From Neelides folsomi (lineage: Eukaryota > Arthropoda > Collembola > Neelipleona > Neelidae): DNA of 45,186 bases. Location: positions 1 to 45,186 of the forward strand of contig JAQGBZ010000462.1 of assembly GCA_034687125.1 (NCBI GenBank). The letters run 5' to 3'. The notes beneath the pieces are model-generated. The model was not told the origin of the DNA and searched no databases. It worked only from the letters and a program-made list of their open reading frames with translations. The position numbers and the translations under genes are program-made. Of this stretch, positions 41,301 to 45,186 are shown one piece after another. Numbering within the stretch: the first letter of the stretch is position 1; each line of letters starts with the position of its first letter.

Positions 41301-43269
41301 AATAAAACTCATCAAATGGGTTTGTAGCTTGTTAGAATATAATTAAAGTAATTTGAATTTTAAGTAAATTTCTTACAATGAAAAATGTTGAATTGGAAAT
41401 TAATAAAAATCTACATTGACTTGACACGTTGATCACAATATAAATAGTCGCCGTGATGTTTTAAGGAATTGGTTGACTCGAGAGTGTCGACGTGTCGAGA
41501 TAATCGACAATTAAAATCTGTCAAAAGCAGTTTATTTAAGTACCGACAAGTGAATCCACGTTACGTTCAATGATTCAATATCGAGGAATGAAAAGAGAGG
41601 GTTTGAGCCAAAGCGCGCCATAAGGTTTCCTCCCATGTTCTAGATGTCAGAACATTAGGGAGGATGAATTTGGAAAATTAAAAAATTAAATAATGTTTCA
41701 TTTGCAATTTCCTCCCATGTTGTTATTTATTCCATAAGGTCTCAAGAACCAAATTGTTCCTCAACTGAGCGTCGCGAATCAACTTCCCGATGGCAAATCA
41801 ACATTTCGGACCATGAGGTTAGAAATTCATTAAATCAAACTCTGATCCTTGCCTTTATAAACCTCGTATATTTGCGATTACAATTGTAAATAATAGGGTA
41901 TAGGCTTAAAGTGGTCTGTATTCTTACCTTGTGTTTAGGTATGTCTAATTTATATCATGATCCCATTGGTTTCATTAAATAATGTGTTAACGACTGATAA
42001 GCAAACCAAATATATACATTTATGCTCGCAATCTCTCCATTATCTTTTAACTATGTTATTCAATTTTGACAATATTTATTGTTTTGTGTACTAACTAAGA
42101 ATAGGATTATTTAATTATTTGTCATCATATTTAACGAATCAGTCCTTTGATTATTTTTTTAAAGTGAAATTTGTATATAGTTGTTATATAATTTGACACG
42201 ACTGAAAGTGATAATAACTATGATAAGAAGGCAAGTCATTTGAGAATCATAGAAGGTTCAATTTGCTTATTTTTATACTTGCTCATTCCTTCTTTCATTT
42301 TCGCAATATATTCATTTCTGAGAACTAGTAATATGTACATATATATGTAATTAAAGTTTTCAAAACTTTTCACACAATTAACATTGATTGAAACCCCCAC
42401 GTCGCCTTTGTTCAATATTGATATTCTACCTACTTATTTATTGTTAGTTAAATTTTACACCAATTTGGTATTCAATGTCAGTGTTTTATGTTTTGTTATA
42501 ATAAAGGCACTGAACTTTTTTTTCCTTTTGAATTAATCACATTTTTATCATAGGTTGATATAAATTTAATAAATAAATCTAATAATATCATATGGTTTTT
42601 TATATTAAAATATTTTGGTTCATTTGAATTTATAGAAAAATTCTGAGACGTTGAGGAATTGTAAGTTACCAATGTGGCCAAAGAAAGGGAATAAAAGTCA
42701 ATTTCAAGTAAGTGACCTTAAATCATTAAAATAAACATAATTAATAAGAATATTTATTGTATTAAAAAGTAAACAATTAGGTTCAATATGTTTTAATAAA
42801 TACACTTTAAAGATTACTACTAACATACATGTGAATGTTATTTAGGTCTCTCAGATATTAAAAGACACATCTTGTCTCTAACTTCCAAAGATTCAACGAA
42901 ACTCCAATTAATTTGAATTATATTATTTTAATTACTCGAATACAATATCGATATAAAAGCTTTAAATTTATTCGTTGCAGAATCATAATAACTAACATTT
43001 ACTATTTTAAATTACTTGACAATCTTATATTCCTTTCAATTAAACGAAATTTCATCGAATAGAAAAATCTCATTTTGCAACTGTAATTTAACGAATTTTA
43101 AGTTTGGATATTTTTTAAACGAGATAATTATTCGCAATCGACTAGTTGTATATATATAATTGGTGAATCATATTGGTGTTAGTTCTTAATTACCGTTTTG
43201 AAGCGTGACTTTTAAAATTTCATCCCAAATCTTTCATCGTACATTTCAAACCGCATTGGAGCTCAAGTA
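41301..43269. other. Divergent intergenic region between MOGS and neuralized
   Basis: Presumed to hold both promoters. 41440-41840 is less AT-rich and contains repeated motifs: CCATAAGGT at about 41618 and 41732, and TTTCCTCCCATGTT at about 41627 and 41709. The rest is AT-rich without recognised features. Confidence 0.4.
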
Positions 43270-44982
43270 ATGGGTGGAAATCAAAGTCATGATGCCAACT
43301 CTAATCAAAGTAAGAATTATTCTTAATTAATCAAATAATTGAAAAATCAAATTATTTTAATTCCTTTTCCTTATGATCAAATAAATATTGCTGATAGATG
43401 TACAGACACCTATATTCAATTTCTTGAGAAAATGTGAAAATGGGTTTCTTTGATTTAATTTCTAGCGTCCGGTGCAAGATCTTCCCGCCACCCACCGCTG
43501 TTTTTTAGTCAAGTTTGTGGTGAAAATGTACAGTTAAGTCATAATGGAAGTGTCGCCAGGCGATCAAATAGCTTTTGTAAAGGAATAGTCTTCTCGGACC
43601 GTGCTATTCGTGTGAATGAAAAGGTACAAAATATTTACTACAAATATCAAATATATTCAGATACATATTTATATTAAATTGTATTTATATTGTATACTAC
43701 TTTTATTTTAATGAATAGTATTGGTAAGTTTTGAAATATAAATTAATCTTTATCATATTTAGGTTTGTGTTAAATTTGTCGACGTATCTACAAATTGGAG
43801 CGGCGTACTTCGATTTGGATTTACCAATGTTGATCCTGCCACCATAAGATCAAACCTTCCAAGATACGCCTGTCCAGGTATGAAATATTTTTTATTGAAA
43901 TCTCCTTTTATGATTTGGATCTTCCACTGTTACACGAGGTTTGTTTGATTGTGTTAATAATTGTGCAATTTGTAGATCTGACATCAAAGCAAGGTTATTG
44001 GGCGAAAGCTTTCAATGACATTCACGTAAAGAAAGATTCAATCCTTTACTACTATGTCAATTCTTCGGGTGAAGTGTACTATGGTATTAATGGAGAAGAG
44101 AACAAAGCCGTATTTTTCTCTGGAGGTAAAGTTAAATTTTGATTGTTGTAGCAATTTTTAATGATTGTTAATTGTTAATTTATTTCTTGTAATTATAAAT
44201 CTATACAACGTTTTACAATGATTTTGGTTATTTTCTTGATTTACTATAATTCTTGACGAATTCTGTTTTGTGAAATATTTGCAAACATCAATATAAACCC
44301 ATATTTCTGAGAATTTATTGGAAAACTTGTATAGAATAGGAATTATGGCAAAGAGTATATTGTAGATAATACTAATATTAAGTTGCTGTTGTGCAAGTAA
44401 ACAGTTATTTTATGATTTATTATAAGATGTACTGCTTAAAATATTTGTTTTATATAATGTAATTCCTTTAAATGGAATTCCTTCATCATTCTTGACTCGA
44501 ACACATTTTCTGATATCACAAATAGTCTTAAAGCACGATTTCTCGTTCACTACTATTGTAATGTATAATAGAGTTTGTTGGATTTTGTTGGCATTTCAAG
44601 TTTAGTGATAACAGTTTTTGCCTTAATACATGTTCTGTGACATTTTACAGTCGATACGCGGAAAGATCTTTGGGCTCTTATGGATATATATGGGAACACA
44701 ATTGCTATTGAACTCGTTGGTAAGAATTTAGTCAACGATTTTTTTTGTAATAAAGGGCAAATCTCATATTTCAGAACTAATCTTTGAAATGTCACAATGT
44801 GTTTCAGATCCCAAGGCTCACCTCAATAATGCACGTCGTCATTCGGCCCTTCCATCCACAATCTCTCAGAGTATGGAAGAATTGAGACTTCTCTCAGCTC
44901 CTTCAATATCTTACACAGATCTTCTCAGAGACTTGACCTGTCTATATCCAGAAAATAATATTTACAAGCAAGAATTTCACAG
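43270..44982 (+). CDS. neur: Neuralized, 5' part (NHR1 domain), truncated by the window end
   Basis: Neuralized is an E3 ubiquitin ligase that drives endocytosis of Delta/Serrate and so activates Notch signalling in neighbouring cells. Six exons seen: 43270-43309, 43466-43623, 43763-43877, 43976-44125, 44651-44719, 44808-44982, giving 235 codons with a phase-2 end at a GTTGGT donor. Residues about 25-176 form one neuralized homology repeat: FSQVCGENVQLSHNGSVARR, FCKGIVFSDRAIRVNEKVCV, NWSGVLRFGFTNVDP, YWAKAF, YYYVNSSGEVYYGING and DLWALMDIYGNTIAIELVD. Then a Ser/Leu-rich linker (RRHSALPSTISQSMEELRLL) leads to EFHR, where the second repeat would begin. The N-terminus MGGNQSH has Gly2 and Ser6, which fits N-myristoylation (inference). 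The second NHR and RING finger should lie to the right. A neuralized-like paralogue is possible. Confidence 0.92.
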
Positions 44983-45186
44983 GTTGGTCAATTTACCTTA
45001 ATTGCATTACGTCATGATTTTATGGATGAAACACTGAATATTTGATTCAAAGTTTTGAATTGGATATATACAGGGACGGTACTTTTTATTTACACCACTT
45101 TGTTGTAAAATTTTCTCTTCAATAACATCTCTCTCATTTCACTTATATTTCTAGTTTTTTTTATATAAATGAAATGCTATCAAATG
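44983..45186 (+). other. Start of the next neuralized intron
   Basis: Begins GTTGGTC. No coding sequence recognised before the window ends. Confidence 0.5.

Overview
This is a piece of an animal nuclear genome. It is AT-rich, with intron-split genes, GT-AG splice sites and many TA-flanked DNA transposon remnants. The gene set and sequence character (neuralized, a calcium pump tail ending in ETAV, Arp1, SPPL3, glucosidase I, CaMKK) fit an arthropod, plausibly a copepod; that assignment is inference from style, not from a search. No prokaryotic operon, CRISPR array, tRNA or rRNA was found.

Layout. 1-600: a minus-strand exon with good splice sites from an unrecognised gene. About 1.5-9 kb, plus strand: a tandem duplication carrying two versions of the 3' end of a plasma membrane Ca2+-ATPase (PMCA). 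Each version has a small upstream exon and a terminal exon ending in a PDZ-ligand tail; the catalytic body lies outside the window, presumably to the left. 9-15.6 kb: AT-rich DNA without recognisable genes, holding four TA-flanked MITEs, one of them a deletion derivative of a mariner. 15.7-19.2 kb, minus strand: a complete six-exon CaM kinase kinase with one GC-AG intron and a reverse transcriptase relic in its last intron. 19.3-31 kb: mostly non-coding, with two possible first exons on the plus strand, a MITE, and a broken maT-like (DD37D) Tc1/mariner element. 31.0-33.2 kb, plus: SPPL3, 11 exons. 34.7-36.6 kb, plus: Arp1/centractin (ACTR1), 8 exons. 38.0-41.3 kb, minus: mannosyl-oligosaccharide glucosidase (MOGS), 9 coding exons. 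43.3 kb to the end, plus: the 5' part of neuralized, running off the window.

The genes are ordinary single eukaryotic genes, not an operon. Two touch calcium/calmodulin signalling (PMCA, CaMKK), two act on membrane glycoprotein maturation in the ER/Golgi (MOGS, SPPL3), one is the dynactin filament subunit and one regulates Notch ligands. Exon boundaries were set by hand from splice consensus, reading phase and remembered family sequence; all joins within the five named multi-exon genes are phase-consistent. The most interesting structure is the duplicated PMCA 3' cassette, where a 69-bp exon is almost unchanged between copies while its surroundings have diverged strongly.
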